Shown piece after piece: positions 48,641 through 59,470 of a stretch of 64,000 nucleotides of DNA. The stretch covers positions 4,586,320-4,650,319 of the forward strand of contig OU452219.1 of the NCBI GenBank assembly GCA_911728455.2, written 5' to 3'. This DNA is from Marthasterias glacialis. Lineage: Eukaryota; Echinodermata; Asteroidea; Forcipulatida; Asteriidae. Numbering within the stretch: position 1 is the first letter of the stretch; each line of letters starts with the position of its first letter. A model generated the notes under the pieces. The model searched no databases and was not told the DNA's origin. It worked only from the letters and a program-made list of their open reading frames with translations. Position numbers and translations under genes: made by a program.

Positions 48641-50186
48641 TTCTCTTTTTCATTTTATTAATTTTTATTTTGTTAAACCACACTGATTTAAATAAAGCCA
48701 CTGATGATGAGTTCATCTTCAAGGCCACTTTTACTGCATCTTGCCCTTTGACATATTCTTCAGAAACTTGATGAATATTCATAATGTCGCACACCAGGCC
48801 CACACTAAAAAACACATGTGCATGTTCCTGTAGGCATGTCAGACCATGTACAATTCAAGTATTCTACTTACCACAGTTACATGTAATAGACCGATTGCAC
48901 GACCAATGTTTACATGTCATCATGTGACCTGTAGTGGGTACTGCATCATCTCAGTTGATGGCAAACTACGCGCAGGTACAGTGACACCAACAGTTGGCTT
49001 TTGGTAGTATTAACACAGTTACTAAGCCCTTTTATGAAACTTTTATGTTGTGAAATTGATTTTAATCACATCACTGTTTCATAAACTACAAGTATTTTGC
49101 TACCATAGAGGTTTATTTTGAGTTATGCGCTACCGACGTCGGACGACGATGTAGCCACCCGGTCTGTGATTTTGTTTGTGTTGTAAATCACTATAAAAAA
49201 GTAAAGAATGTTGGAAAAGGCAACATTTATACCCAGCCTTGCGGAATTTCAAATAGACAAAGGAATCACACAGTTATTGAGAACCTTTTATTGGGATGAT
49301 TTCAGCTTCAAAATTGTGGATTTTTGTGTTGAAAAGTGTGTGATCGCGTTCGCCTAGCCCAAACGTTCCGTCGTGCTAGTAGTGTAGTAGTAGCCTACAA
49401 TTATAATGTGAACATAACTTTCCTTAAGAACTTCCAAGACTTGCTGAAACTGTCCTTACTGGCTTTATTCAGCCACTTGAAGGTCTCTGGTACAAACTCT
49501 GGAATATTTTTTCACAGAATTCGAGAAAGAAAAGCCTCGATCGAATAAACAAATGTGACAATCATCATGTACCGTACTGCACTTTCCTATGGAGGGCGTC
49601 GTGTTTGTTTACGTTTAATACCCACAACAGGTCACATGACTTGCAGAGCGCAATCGATCTATTATCAAAGAAAAAAAGAGTGGCAGCGAGGTCTTAATCG
49701 GTCATTTAAAACTGTCTGTGTCGCAGCCCATGTGACATACATGGCCACGACACTGTAAGGTTTTAAACAGGCAATTAACACTCTCTAATTCCCACTCATA
49801 AATGCCCTTTTATTGTTAAGAAATAAAATGTTGAAAAAACAGAGAACGGCACAACAAACCTTGCTCGTTTTGCAATGGTTGCTGTACATTACGTTCAGGA
49901 GCCCTGACCTATAGGTCTGTTTCACGCCTCTTCAAATATACATTTTCTAGTGTTCGAGTATCAAAGCAGTACACCAGACTAAAATAACTGGTCTTAAACA
50001 TTTCCAGCCATGTCTTTATCAGTGCTTTAATACCAGGTAAACACAGTCATGTGACCACCTTTCAACCAATAGGAATGCCTAAACTGTCTTGGTTTATTTA
50101 CGAACAAAGGATCAAGTACATGGGTGTAGGTTTCTGTAATAGCAGTAATGACATTTGACCTTTCTAATGCCTGACACTATTACTTG

Positions 50187-50302
50187 GGCCCTTTGCGAAA
50201 CCACAGCTTGTGCTTTCGATAGGGGCTTCAACAGGCTGACAGAGTCCAAGATGGAGCCCAAATTCATGCCCAAGCCATGTCTCAAAAACATGAGAACGGG
50301 CC
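50187..50302. mobile_element. GGCC-ended foldback with GGGCTT arms, copy 3 (decayed)
   Basis: GGGCCCTTTGCGAAACCACA at left, GGGGCTTCAACAGGCTGACA in the middle, and CCCAAGCCATGTCTC...AACGGGCCA at right. Most of the left arm repeat is gone. Confidence 0.6.
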
Positions 50303-50530
50303 ATTGTTTGATAAAAAATACTTACATGTACATGTACGTGTACTTACATGTACGTTAATTGTATAATACAAAAGCAACTAGTCTGTATGATTGAGTGATC
50401 TAATTATTCAAAATATAGGGGAAGGGAAGGCTCTTTTTTATTTTGAAAGTTTCATTCAATTTTACTGAGTTATGTGTGCACGAATATGCACAATCTGCTG
50501 TCTTGACATGGAAAAATCTGCCGGCACATT

Positions 50531-50640
50531 AATCTGGGGGTCGCAGGTTCTAATACCACTCTCATAACTTTTTCTTTGTTCACCCCAAAATTGAATTAAA
50601 ATTTACCAAGTCACTTTCCCTTGTGGTTCATTGCTTGATA
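50531..50640 (+). mobile_element. Head-to-head tRNA-like element, right half only
   Basis: Only one arm remains: GGGGGTCGCAGGTTCTAATA (degenerate B box) followed by CTTTTTCTTTGTTCACCCC and TTGAATTAAAATTTACC, ending at TTCCCTTGTGGTTCATTGC. It matches the right arms at 5.4 and 47.0 kb. Confidence 0.6.
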
Positions 50641-50869
50641 AACTAAAAAAGAGGGCAGGGATGACATTTATCCTTAAACAAAAGATTCAAAGAAAGCATT
50701 CTTATGTAATGTCCAATTCCTGTTCCTTAGGTATAAGCAAAATATTACATAATTTCCTATGAGTCCAGGTATGCCTGGATATCCTGTAACCATTCAAGGT
50801 TTCCATCAAACTAAATGTATCTCATGTGTGGCCAGGGTTGAATTTAACAAAACAATATTCGTAATCGCA

Positions 50870-51170
50870 CAAGCACGAGTGGAATACGTCCCATATCCAC
50901 CAAGGCCGAGTCGGATATGGGACGCAGACGCGCTATATCTTCCGTATTTGTGAGCGTGCGAGTGATAACAAATTTATCTTCAAGCAAATGCGCCACTTGA
51001 ATTGACACTGAATTTACGATGAATTCTGAATATGGGAGTTAGAACAGCGCGTAACAACAGTGTGTTAGAACAGGGTGTGATATGGGCCGTGCAACATGAC
51101 TGTATATCACACTCTTGTTGCTATGGATCGACCTACTAGAATTGAGGATTCAAATTTGCTTGAAGATAAT
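50870..51170. repeat. Nested palindromes
   Basis: Three inverted pairs: ACGTCCCATATCCA/CGGATATGGGACG (50885-50924), GGGTGTGATAT/ATATCACACTC (about 51073-51113), and TTATCTTCAAGCAAAT/ATTTGCTTGAAGATAA (50974-50989 and 51153-51168). The last encloses the second. Confidence 0.65.
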
Positions 51171-51924
51171 GAGATTTATCTTAGCATAACTTGTCAATTC
51201 AATGCTATAGTGACACCTGACATGCAGTGTAAATTTCAGGTGGCACGGCGTTTACACACTCACCTGTTGACTTCCAAAATACGAGCGTCGCACAGTCACC
51301 CCTTGTGACTTGTGCTAGGGGTCAACAGTGATATGTGTGACCTGCTGTACTGCGATTTATGTTGTAGCTTTACGTAAATAGCTCCTGTTCTTGAGATTTT
51401 AACCATGTGAATAGCCACTCTAGTTTTGAAACTAACTGCGTCGCATGACATGTGGAATGCAGTCACATTCTATATTGCTTTGACTTTTTTAGATGCATTT
51501 TTTCTTTGGGAATCGCGCAAAGCCGAGAAAATTCCCTTTCTTCCAGTGGTCCCCGTGCTGAGGTGCCACGCTTTTAGCACGTGGACTTTCAGAGTCGGGA
51601 GTTGTACCTGTGTTGTGATGCCACACTTTGAGGGAAGTTTTGAACGAAACCATCAGATGGAGAAAGTTTAATAAGTTGCGGAAAATTACGAGAACATCAT
51701 TGACCGAAGATGTTTGTGATGCGTGAGGAATGAAAGTTCCAAGTAATGGCGGAAAAAACTGACACAACTTATCGATGAAGGGGTTCATCTTTACCACATT
51801 AAAACAGCCATTAGTAAATCATTAATGGGCTGTCATTCTTGCACTTCCATTTCCCTCTTTTGTTGTGCCCATAAATTCCAAAACTGCTGGCTGTTTTAAA
51901 AAATGCAAGCAGTTTGCTACTTAC

Positions 51925-51989
51925 CGCTTCGTAGTCTGCCAGTTCCAGCCTGGACTTGTTTTGCATAGTTCGTTTGCACAGATAAACAG
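51925..51989 (-). CDS. RGS7: R7 RGS exon: start of DHEX helical extension
   Basis: A 65-nt exon bounded on the minus strand by acceptor TTTTCCTGCAG and donor GTAAGTAGC. It completes the alanine codon left open by the 56.2 kb exon and reads [20 protein letters not shown] plus a final alanine, ending in phase 0. The only change from the vertebrate paralogues as I recall them is a serine in place of the alanine in NKARLEL. The segment is an amphipathic helix of the DEP helical extension, which packs on DEP and helps form the closed DEP/G-beta-5 interface. Its small size and phases fit the vertebrate gene structure. No other reading of this stretch makes sense, and both splice sites are near consensus. 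Confidence 0.95.
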
Positions 51990-53201
51990 CTGCAGGAAAA
52001 TCAGACAGAAAAAGAAAAACACATCCAAATTAAAAATGTGGGAATGCCTATCAATTTAAATGGTCAGTTGTTAATATAATATAAAATATTGAACTATACA
52101 ACAAAAAGGAAGTGTCATTTTGAGACTCTATGAAGGTTCACTAAAGAAAAGTATTTGTAACAATGCAATCTTTACTTGGACGAAAAAGTGCGAACTTGCA
52201 CTGTTTTTCCCCCCTTATTCCCTCTGTTATCCTGCCTCTACCTTGGCATGTATATGGGCTTCACTATTTCCAACCCCTGCTGGAAATAAATTCTCAGCAA
52301 TACCAGCCAATTTTCCCAGCTTTTTTTTCAATATCAGCAGCGTATTGGGTAAAATTGCTAGGGGCATGTGATCAAGCAAAGGGTCATCCAAAGGCCGGGG
52401 AGATTATTGTAGAATGATCATGTTGTGGAACAGAGCCGGCAAAAAGGAAGGAAAAAAAAAAAAAAAAAAAAAAAAAAGAAGCTTTATTCGTCACAGGAGT
52501 ATTATCCCCCTTGGACCTCATGAAGGAGGCATCTAGTCAGCTAAAATATTTTTCTATCAACCCATGGCTACCAGCGTAACTGTTGCACACGTTCAGGCGT
52601 CAGGTTCAGTCCCAGGTTCCAGGAGGCTTTTTAGAATGCCAAGCTGTCAACGCCACATACCATCATCGTGCCCTTGTACTTCTCAAGGATGTTGTGACAG
52701 CGATTTGTTTGGGTAGAGTGATATCGGTCTGGAATTGCTGCATATGATTTATGGCCCTTTCCGTGTCAGCATTGATTTATCAATATAAGATGTGACAATG
52801 TAATACTTAGAGAGCACTGTGTTAGGCTCATGGGTTATCCCCTAAAAGCACCAGTAGCAACAGCAGTAGGTCACATGTTCATGATCAACAACAGCACCAT
52901 GCTTAGTCGATGAAGCAGCTTAAACAGTGACAGCAGCAGGGCTCTTTACGACCCGTTCAATTAAAGAATGAAACAAAAGTAGCTTTCTTAATACTTAATC
53001 AGAGAAGTGGACCACTTACTGGAATGTAGCTATGGCAACTAAAGACAGATGAAGTGGCCACCTAGAGAAGTTCTAGTTGCTACTCAGTCTTCTTTTACTT
53101 GTATTACAATTTATTCAATCAATATTACTTTCATCTTTGTAGTTTTTAAAAGTTGTTGTTTATTAAATGGTTTAATTGTAATTGTAAAAAATGAGTTCTC
53201 T

Positions 53202-53333
53202 GGGGTGGATTTCACAAAACCAGTCCCAACTTAAGACTAGTCCTAACTTATGACTAGTCCTATAAGGTAGGACTAGTTACCCACCCTAACTTGAGATAAG
53301 ACTAGTCCTAGAGCTTTGTAAAATCCACACCTG
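53202..53333. mobile_element. Small hairpin MITE with TGGATTTCACAAA ends
   Basis: GGGTGGATTTCACAAAACC at left and CTTTGTAAAATCCACACC at right are inverted. The interior is built of repeated GACTAGTCCTA palindromes. Third variant of the ~130-190 bp hairpin group. Confidence 0.7.
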
Positions 53334-53381
53334 GTCTCACTGTCTTTTTAGTTTTCTTTTTCTTTATGTTACAGTCTTGTC

Positions 53382-53698
53382 AATAGAAATAAACCAGAGA
53401 ACCCGACATTTGCTGGAATCGAACGGTAGACAGCGCATTAAAATAGCGTGCCTGCAAGATATGGCTCGTTTTTCTGTGCGTGATCTTCGCGCCCATGTCC
53501 AGCGCAATCATGGAGAGTGCGTGGCGCATTCATGGTGCATGTGTTCATATTCCATGCATTTCTGTTTTTATACGCATTCACAGCGATGGTAATCGAACAC
53601 GTTTCGGCACAGCCAAGGCAGGCTGAGGGTACACTATTTTGTGCTCCGTAAACGACAGCAACGGCAGCGAAGTACCAGTTCTCTGGTTCATTTCTACG
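53382..53698. mobile_element. 317-bp MITE with 8-bp target duplication (hAT-like)
   Basis: GTCTTGTC is repeated exactly at 53374-53381 and 53699-53706. Abutting ends: left AATAGAAATAAACCAGAGAA, right (complement) CGTAGAAATGAACCAGAGAA, 17 of 20 identical. An 8-bp duplication with short inverted ends is characteristic of hAT (also P) elements. No coding potential. The terminal bases are not a typical hAT CAG, so the superfamily is tentative. Confidence 0.75.
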
Positions 53699-55954
53699 GT
53701 CTTGTCCAACCTGGGGAAAGTTTGAATGCAATTTTGCTTCACTTTTTCCTACATTGTTGGCCATGTTACACATGCTTCCATTTTGTACCCATATAGAATG
53801 CTTTCTTGAAATTGTTACCAGTTTATACATCTATGTGTCATTGTATTTGCCATAGGACCCTCTCTTGGTCACTCACAGGCCCGAGGGGTGCATAGACGTG
53901 CACTATTGCCCGAATAATGCCAGTCCATATGTGTTTTATAACACACCTCAGTCCAAAATGTCGGTTAGAAGAGTAAACCGCGGTTTTTTGGCCAGAGATT
54001 CTTCTCGATCCACAGACGCTGCCATTTTCGTTCTTTTGAGGGCGCTGTTTACCAGTCAATAGTTTTTTGGTTTTTGAAACTATGTCCCGCTTTGCGAACT
54101 ATTTCCCCCAAATGAAGCGTGTGCGGTGCGTGTGGTGCAGATTTCATGCACTAGGCTATATTAGTGCACCCCACGCGACCCTGTTTCAGCCAATCAGGAT
54201 AAAGAACCAGGGAAAGGTGTGTTATAAATTGCTCTAATGCCCTCCATGTATATTGCAGTATTTCCCTCTATGCATATTGCTCTATCGGTGCTTTTACAGT
54301 CTCAGCAGTATGAGTTCATTATTATTTCATGGAGCCAATGTACGCAATTGCCTCCATGCCCCTAGTCATTGCCTTGGTGCCCCTCTTAATGTTCTAGCAG
54401 AATTATACATTCCGCTTGTAGAGGTGTCTTTAAAAACAAACCACAAAAATAACATGACTTGTCCTGTATCAGGACTGTTACATGGCACGGCAAACTTCTG
54501 GTACATGAATTGTTCTTTTTTCTTTTTATTTTCCTTTTTTGAAATCATTTTTTGGTTCCTTTAATTTACATCTATTATACAATGGACAAAGGTTAAATTA
54601 TTATTATTCACCGAAGACAGTGTTAGATGATTCATATGGTAGTTCCAAAATTTCACTCCATACCATTCAGAATTTCACGAACGCTAAAAAAACATGAAAT
54701 AAAAAAAGAACACACAGAAAGTTGTTTTGTTATCATCCCCCAAAATGACACTGACATATGCTGCTTTCCTAATCATCAGCATCACTTACAGTCTCTCTCT
54801 CTCTCAAATTAATCCCAACTTAACTATGACAACTGTATGTTTTCAAAAATAGATTCTGTCTGGCAGAGTTCCAAATGCATCTAAAAGGCTGGACGGCTCA
54901 TCTCCATCTGCCTGATGAATGGCAAAGTTCTGGGCTCAAAATCTTCTGTAGAACCCTACCCACAATCTCACGACACTGTTGACAAGGCATTCTGTGCTAA
55001 GACAGAGCTGCCAACATTTGCATCTTGCAGTCCAGGAGAGTTGGTAAACAATCGGGGAGATATTTAGAACTACATTCAACATAATAGTTCAACATAATAG
55101 GGAAAATTTGTTCATCAGAACATGGAAAGATTGGTTAATTTTCAGGGAATGTTCTGCAGAGTCAGGTGGGGTTGGCAGCTATGCTAAGACTGTTGTAACT
55201 GCACACTTACTGGGTTTTTTCATATTTTTTTTAATTTAAACTTCCTTTTTTTTTTGGCCGGGTGTTACTATGCTTTAACAGTGTTTTTTTTTATTTAATT
55301 TTTTTTATACACCTACCGGTTTGGAACCGAAATGTTTTAGCAGATTGACATCAAAAGTATGACTGAAACATTAGCTCAGTGCAGTGACACACTGGTCTTC
55401 GTGACATGTCATTATAAAATATAACATGAAATGTGAAAAATTTAGTCACGGTTGCTAATCCATTACGATTTTGCCGTTTGTTGCACAAAAGTGTAATGAA
55501 CTGTGCTGAAACTAATGAAAGGACGAGTGCCGTACAGTACTACCTTGTCCTAAAGTTTGCAATTAATAAATAATAAATCAGCTGAAAATATACCTGTTAC
55601 TATTCCCTTTATAGACATTTTGAAATTTATTTCATTTAAAAAAATGCCCTCCAGGAATGCCCGCAAAAGCAGGCCGAGGTCATAAGATGACATCCATGGT
55701 GGACCAAGGAATGTAACCAAAATGTCTGAATTTCATTGCTACCATACATGAACATGCACAGACTGTTGTGGTAGCAAAAGTGTTTCTCGTTTTGGTAGAA
55801 TTTGGCAGCAAATCGTAAAAACCAAGCTTTGTAAGGGTTTGTTCATGTTCGCTGGTATTCGGCATTCAGTCCTGGTATAGCTCTTTATCTATGGGCGTCT
55901 CAAAGTCCTTATTAAAAATTCTAAGACAAGTTTGCTAAGTCTATCCGAGACCCA

Positions 55955-56212
55955 TTTATGTAGGAACTTGCCAGGGTTTTACAAGATGATGCAGCGCAAT
56001 CTGCTGCCAACCATGCCAGAAAACACCAGGGCAAACCCCTTCTCTTAACGATAAGTGTAATGGGTCCCTTTGCATGCGTTATACATCACAAGGAACCAAC
56101 GTCTTTACGTGACACCGAGTGTCACGACCGCGACTCGAACCCACACTCTGCTGATCAGAAGCACCAGAACTTGAGTCCAGTGCGCTTGACTACTCATCGG
56201 CCATGACATGCC
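55955..56212 (-). mobile_element. tRNA-Leu/Ser-like SINE, copy 3, beside a splice donor
   Basis: On the minus strand: GGCCGATGAGTAGTCAAGCG, CTGATCAGCAGAG, B box GGGTTCGAGTCGCGG, and a shortened body with GAGAAGGGGTTTGCCCTGGT. It lies in the same orientation as the RGS gene and begins about 24 nt after the donor of the 56.2 kb exon. Confidence 0.85.
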
Positions 56213-56235
56213 TTGTGGCGTAACAGTTGACTTAC

Positions 56236-56394
56236 CATAGTCTGTATTTTCTGGTTCCCAACAGTTCGAAGGCCAGAAGTATGGCGTTTGAAACCTATAG
56301 AATGTGTTGTCATCCTTAAGCGTGAGTACGTGATCCGTTATGGGGAAGAAGTAGCCATTGGCAGCTAGTAGTGACCCAAGGTGAATAGCATTGG
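56236..56394 (-). CDS. RGS7: R7 RGS exon: C-terminal half of DEP domain
   Basis: A 159-nt exon. On the minus strand it is preceded by a pyrimidine-rich tract ending TTCCAG and followed by the donor GTAAGTCA. It enters with two bases of a split codon, reads [17 protein letters not shown], then a DHVLTLKDD segment, then [15 protein letters not shown], and leaves with one base (G) of an alanine codon completed by the next exon. These are hallmark R7-family DEP residues: the HLG...GYFFP core strand and helix, and the [13 protein letters not shown] linker that starts the DHEX region. The DEP domain of this family contacts membrane anchors of the R7BP/GPR158 type. A tRNA-like SINE lies about 24 bp beyond the donor. 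The preceding exon (first half of DEP) was not found up to 64000. Family assignment is very secure; RGS6 versus RGS7 is open. Confidence 0.96.
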
Positions 56395-58039
56395 CTGGAA
56401 CAAACGACAAATAAAAGTTGTTTAAATAATAATGTACAATTTAAGGATTGTCAAAAAATAAGTTACCGAAAGCGTTGCTCCCCGTCTTCATTTCAGAGTG
56501 ACGGGTGTATGCAACGGAGGAGTTCAACCTGGGCAACCTGCTCTGGCCAAATCCTCAGTTCTGACCCAATTTTCAAAGGTGAGATTTCAGCATAATTTGA
56601 TTCTTTCATCTTTGATACCAGATTTGTAAAAATCAAATAAAAATTGACAACGTTGTTATTTTGTTTAAATTATCTTATTCCGATAAATCAATCAAGATAA
56701 GGGTAAGATGCTTTTCACTCATTATGACCCCCAAAAACAATGTCTTATTTGGAAAAATAAGCTACCATTTTTGGTCATAATGACTGACAAAGGGGTGGTC
56801 GGACATACTAAAATCTCACTTTTGAAATTTGAGTCAAAGTTTAGGGGGTTTGTCAGAGCCAATCACAAAAAAATAATAATAATAAACAAATTTATCCGTT
56901 TGCTGCCTATCTTGAACAAATTGCATTTGACTCTACTGTAAATTAGTTATTTTAACCTGGAAAACCCCTTGTTTTGTGGCCCCCCCCCCCAAAATCAAAA
57001 TTGACATAAGAATCAGTCAATTTGCCAATTTTTGTTTGAGGTTTCAATTCTTTGAGAAGAAAACACCTGTACTATAAAAGTTCACCTTAAAGGTGCCGAC
57101 AAAAAATGTGGCCGAAAATTGACCCCAAAATTTAGACTTTTTTTTTTTTTTTTTTTAGATTCAAGAAAGTTTTAAGCTTACATTTAATGTATTGCAAAAC
57201 AAAATCCACCAATGATAAATGGTAATTAATTAAAAACTAAAAATGAATTATTGTCCAGATCCTGACATTATCTCATGCCCATCAGCTATGTACAAAAATT
57301 GTGCATGTTACATGTATTCTGTGCATTGTCCATGGCATATGCGAAAGGTTTTTGTATGTTTTTCGTTTCAAAACATCTGTCATCTGTCTAATTTCATTCA
57401 GCTAAAAAAAAAAATTATTTTACAAAAAATTCTTTCAGCAAAACTCAGGCCATGGAACTTTAAATAAGATCTTGCTAATAATTCACAAATTTTAGTAAAA
57501 ATAGAAAGTGCAACCTGTATACGTATATACATGACATGTACGGCATGTGTTTTTAGTAAAGTGCAACATTAATAACCACACGTCTACATCCTAAAGGTGT
57601 ATTACATTCAATTGTACATTTTCATGTTGCTCAGCATTTGTAAAGAAATGATTAGTTACCCACAATGAGGACATGCAAGTGTTTTGTTTACTTCAAAAGT
57701 GACAGCAGCTGAGCATGGCATTTATTAACATGTAATAACTTAAATTAAACAACTGCCCTGTGCAGTTAGAATGTTTGTTTCAACAAACACTCCACTGAGT
57801 GATTTACTAGGAGCCTTCCTCGCTACACGTATAACTGAATCCAACACCATATGGTAACTCAACACCCACAACTGGTGGACTCTGATTATGGTGGTATGCC
57901 CTGAACCCATGTAAAGCATAATCGGTTTACTAGTGCAATCCTCAGTCCAACATGGTTTAAAAAAAAACATATTTAATAAAAAAAACAAAAACAGGAACTT
58001 TGATTTTAAAGGGTTGGGGTGGTATGGATAGGGGTAAGA

Positions 58040-58444
58040 GGGTCGTGTCGTGGTCGAGCAGTCTAGCTTACCATGCTCAAGTTCTGGTGTCGTTAGAGAC
58101 TGTGGGTTTTGGGTCCCAGCCACGGAACTTGTGTCCATGAGTAAGACACCTAACCATATTTGCAGCTCAGACGGGACGTACAGCTGTAGGTCCCGTTTGT
58201 TGTGTAATACACGCAAAAGAACCCAGTACACTTAACGATAAGAACAAGGGTTTGCCCCGGTTGTTTCTGGCAAGGTTGACTGCAAATTGTGGCACATCAC
58301 CTCGTAAACTCTTACAAGGTGCAATACCAATGGGTCTCATACTTGTAATTCAAACATACATGTAGCTCTGCATATCTGTCGTAAAAATAATGAATGCTTT
58401 AAGAGGCCCTTTGGGTGTGATAAAGCGTGTGTATTATTATTTTA
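58040..58444 (+). mobile_element. tRNA-Leu/Ser-like SINE, copy 4
   Basis: Plus-strand copy with GTCGTGGTCGAGCAGTCTAG, a decayed B box (GTGGGTTTTGGGTCC), body AAGGGTTTGCCCCGGTTGTT, and the 3' tail GTGTGATAAAGCG...GTATTATTATTTTA. The B box has lost the TTCGA core, so this copy is probably not transcribed by Pol III. The open frame on its minus strand is an accident of the repeat. Confidence 0.85.
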
Positions 58445-59114
58445 TAGGAGGGTACCGTGCAAATTCGTCGTCATTGTTGATCCATGCCTGTGAGCACTCT
58501 ATGAGTAAAGAGCCTTGACGAGACTAGGACGGCCAGATAAGCGTACCCACTGGAACTCCCTAAATTGTCAGCAACTTATGAGACTTTATGACAAAGCGGA
58601 GATGATCAGCGTAGATGGTACTCAGACAGGAAACCGGTCAATGTCACACATTATGTACTTTTATAGAACTGACACTCGTGTAACTGTCCTTTCTTCACCC
58701 CTGAAAAATGTGTCCTGTTCCAATGCTTTAACGAAATGAAGAAATTGACAAGCAGTGACCAGTGGCAATTCTGAGTCACTGTAACTCATTTCATGCATCA
58801 CGTGTACAAACCAAAGTTTTTGACTGCATAAAAATGTGTACATGTATGTGAGCCAAACGAAGTAAGGTTTTTATGTTTTTACATTATAACTAACTTTTAT
58901 AATTAAAATCACTTCTTTTAAGGCTACAAAAAGCTCTCATACACGTTTGATAGTAGGCTTTTTATATCATGTAATGTAGTAGTGTGAATTGTGTTTGAGT
59001 ACAGTTCACAGCTCGTTATGCAGGCTAAAACAATACACTTTGCAGCTGTAAACCACCCCATCTTATGTTACAGACACTGCTAAATACAACTGGCTAGTTG
59101 CAGAGTTGTCATCA

Positions 59115-59470
59115 AGTCTTTGAGTTCAAGTCTCAAGTCTTAGAGGTCAAGTCTCAAGTCTTTGAGGTCAAGTCTCAAGTCTTACAGGTCAAGTCTCAAG
59201 TCTTAGAGGTCAAGTCTGAAGTCTTTTAGGTCAAGTCTCATGTCTTACAGGTCAAGTCTCAAATCTTACAGGTCAAGTCTCAAGTCTTACAGGTCAAGTC
59301 TCAAGTCTTACAGGTCAAGTCTCAAGTCTTACAGGTCAAGTCTCAAGTCTTACAGGTCAAGTCTCAAGTCTTTAAGGTCAAGTCTCAAGTTTTTAAGATT
59401 AAGTCTCAATTCTTTGTGGTCAAAACTCAAGTCAATTCTCAAGTTTTTGACGACAAGTCTCAGGTAAAGT
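59115..59470 (+). repeat. 21-bp minisatellite
   Basis: About 15 units of AGGTCAAGTCTCAAGTCTTA plus one base. The central units (59240-59370) are nearly identical; flanking ones drift (TTTGAGGTCAAG, TTTTAGGTCAAG). Its period of seven codons makes a repetitive open frame with no other sign of coding. Confidence 0.92.

Larger units (their letters stand above)
41094..51924 (-). other. 10.8 kb intron of the R7 RGS gene
   Basis: Lies between the 51.9 kb donor and the 41.0 kb acceptor. It contains a SINE with an adjacent inverted fragment (41.7-42.0 kb), a 400-bp foldback (42.8-43.2 kb), two copies of the CTAGGTGGCAGCAGA MITE flanking a 648-bp TTAA element (43.5-45.2 kb), two tRNA-like foldback copies (46.9 and 50.5 kb), a GGCC-ended foldback remnant (50.2 kb) and nested palindromes (50.9-51.2 kb). 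I see nothing definable in 45250-46900, 47100-48480, 48650-50150 and 51200-51900. Confidence 0.85.
51990..56235 (-). other. 4.2 kb intron of the R7 RGS gene
   Basis: Lies between the 56.2 kb donor and the 51.9 kb acceptor. It carries a 26-bp poly-A run (52452-52477), a small hairpin MITE (53.2 kb), a 317-bp element with 8-bp flanking repeats (53.4-53.7 kb), paired inverted ATAACACACCT motifs (53.94 and 54.22 kb) and a Leu/Ser-like SINE beginning about 24 bp from the donor. I see nothing definable in 54250-55950 beyond a short CT run near 54.79 kb. Confidence 0.85.
12226..56394 (-). other. RGS7: R7-family RGS gene (RGS6/RGS7-like), internal part of transcription unit
   Basis: Four minus-strand exons, in order 56236-56394, 51925-51989, 41017-41093 and 12226-12382, join with compatible phases into one open reading frame of about 152 residues. 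Seen in the sequence: canonical acceptors and donors at every visible edge. Known of the family: R7 RGS proteins have DEP, DHEX, GGL and RGS domains, bind G-beta-5 through GGL, are anchored by R7BP-type proteins through DEP/DHEX, and accelerate GTP hydrolysis on G-alpha-i/o. The part here covers the C-terminal half of DEP and most of DHEX, roughly human RGS7 residues 76-225 as recalled. RGS6 and RGS7 cannot be separated from this piece; an invertebrate may have a single ancestral gene. The start codon, GGL and RGS exons are not in the window. Confidence 0.93.

Noticed and set aside
52452..52477. Poly-A run next to GCTTTATTC, considered as a retrocopy tail
   Set aside because: The AATAAA and the A run are on opposite strands, so they cannot be one polyadenylated end.
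57740..58231. A 163-codon open frame on the minus strand
   Set aside because: It runs antisense through a recognised SINE (58040-58444) and a poly-A-rich segment; no protein similarity and no splice logic.
59240..59467. An open frame repeating the peptide SYRSSLK
   Set aside because: A direct consequence of the 21-bp minisatellite; no start context, no unique flanking coding sequence.
59115..59470. Regular direct repeats that could suggest a CRISPR array
   Set aside because: Units are head-to-tail with no unique spacers, and the host DNA is animal.
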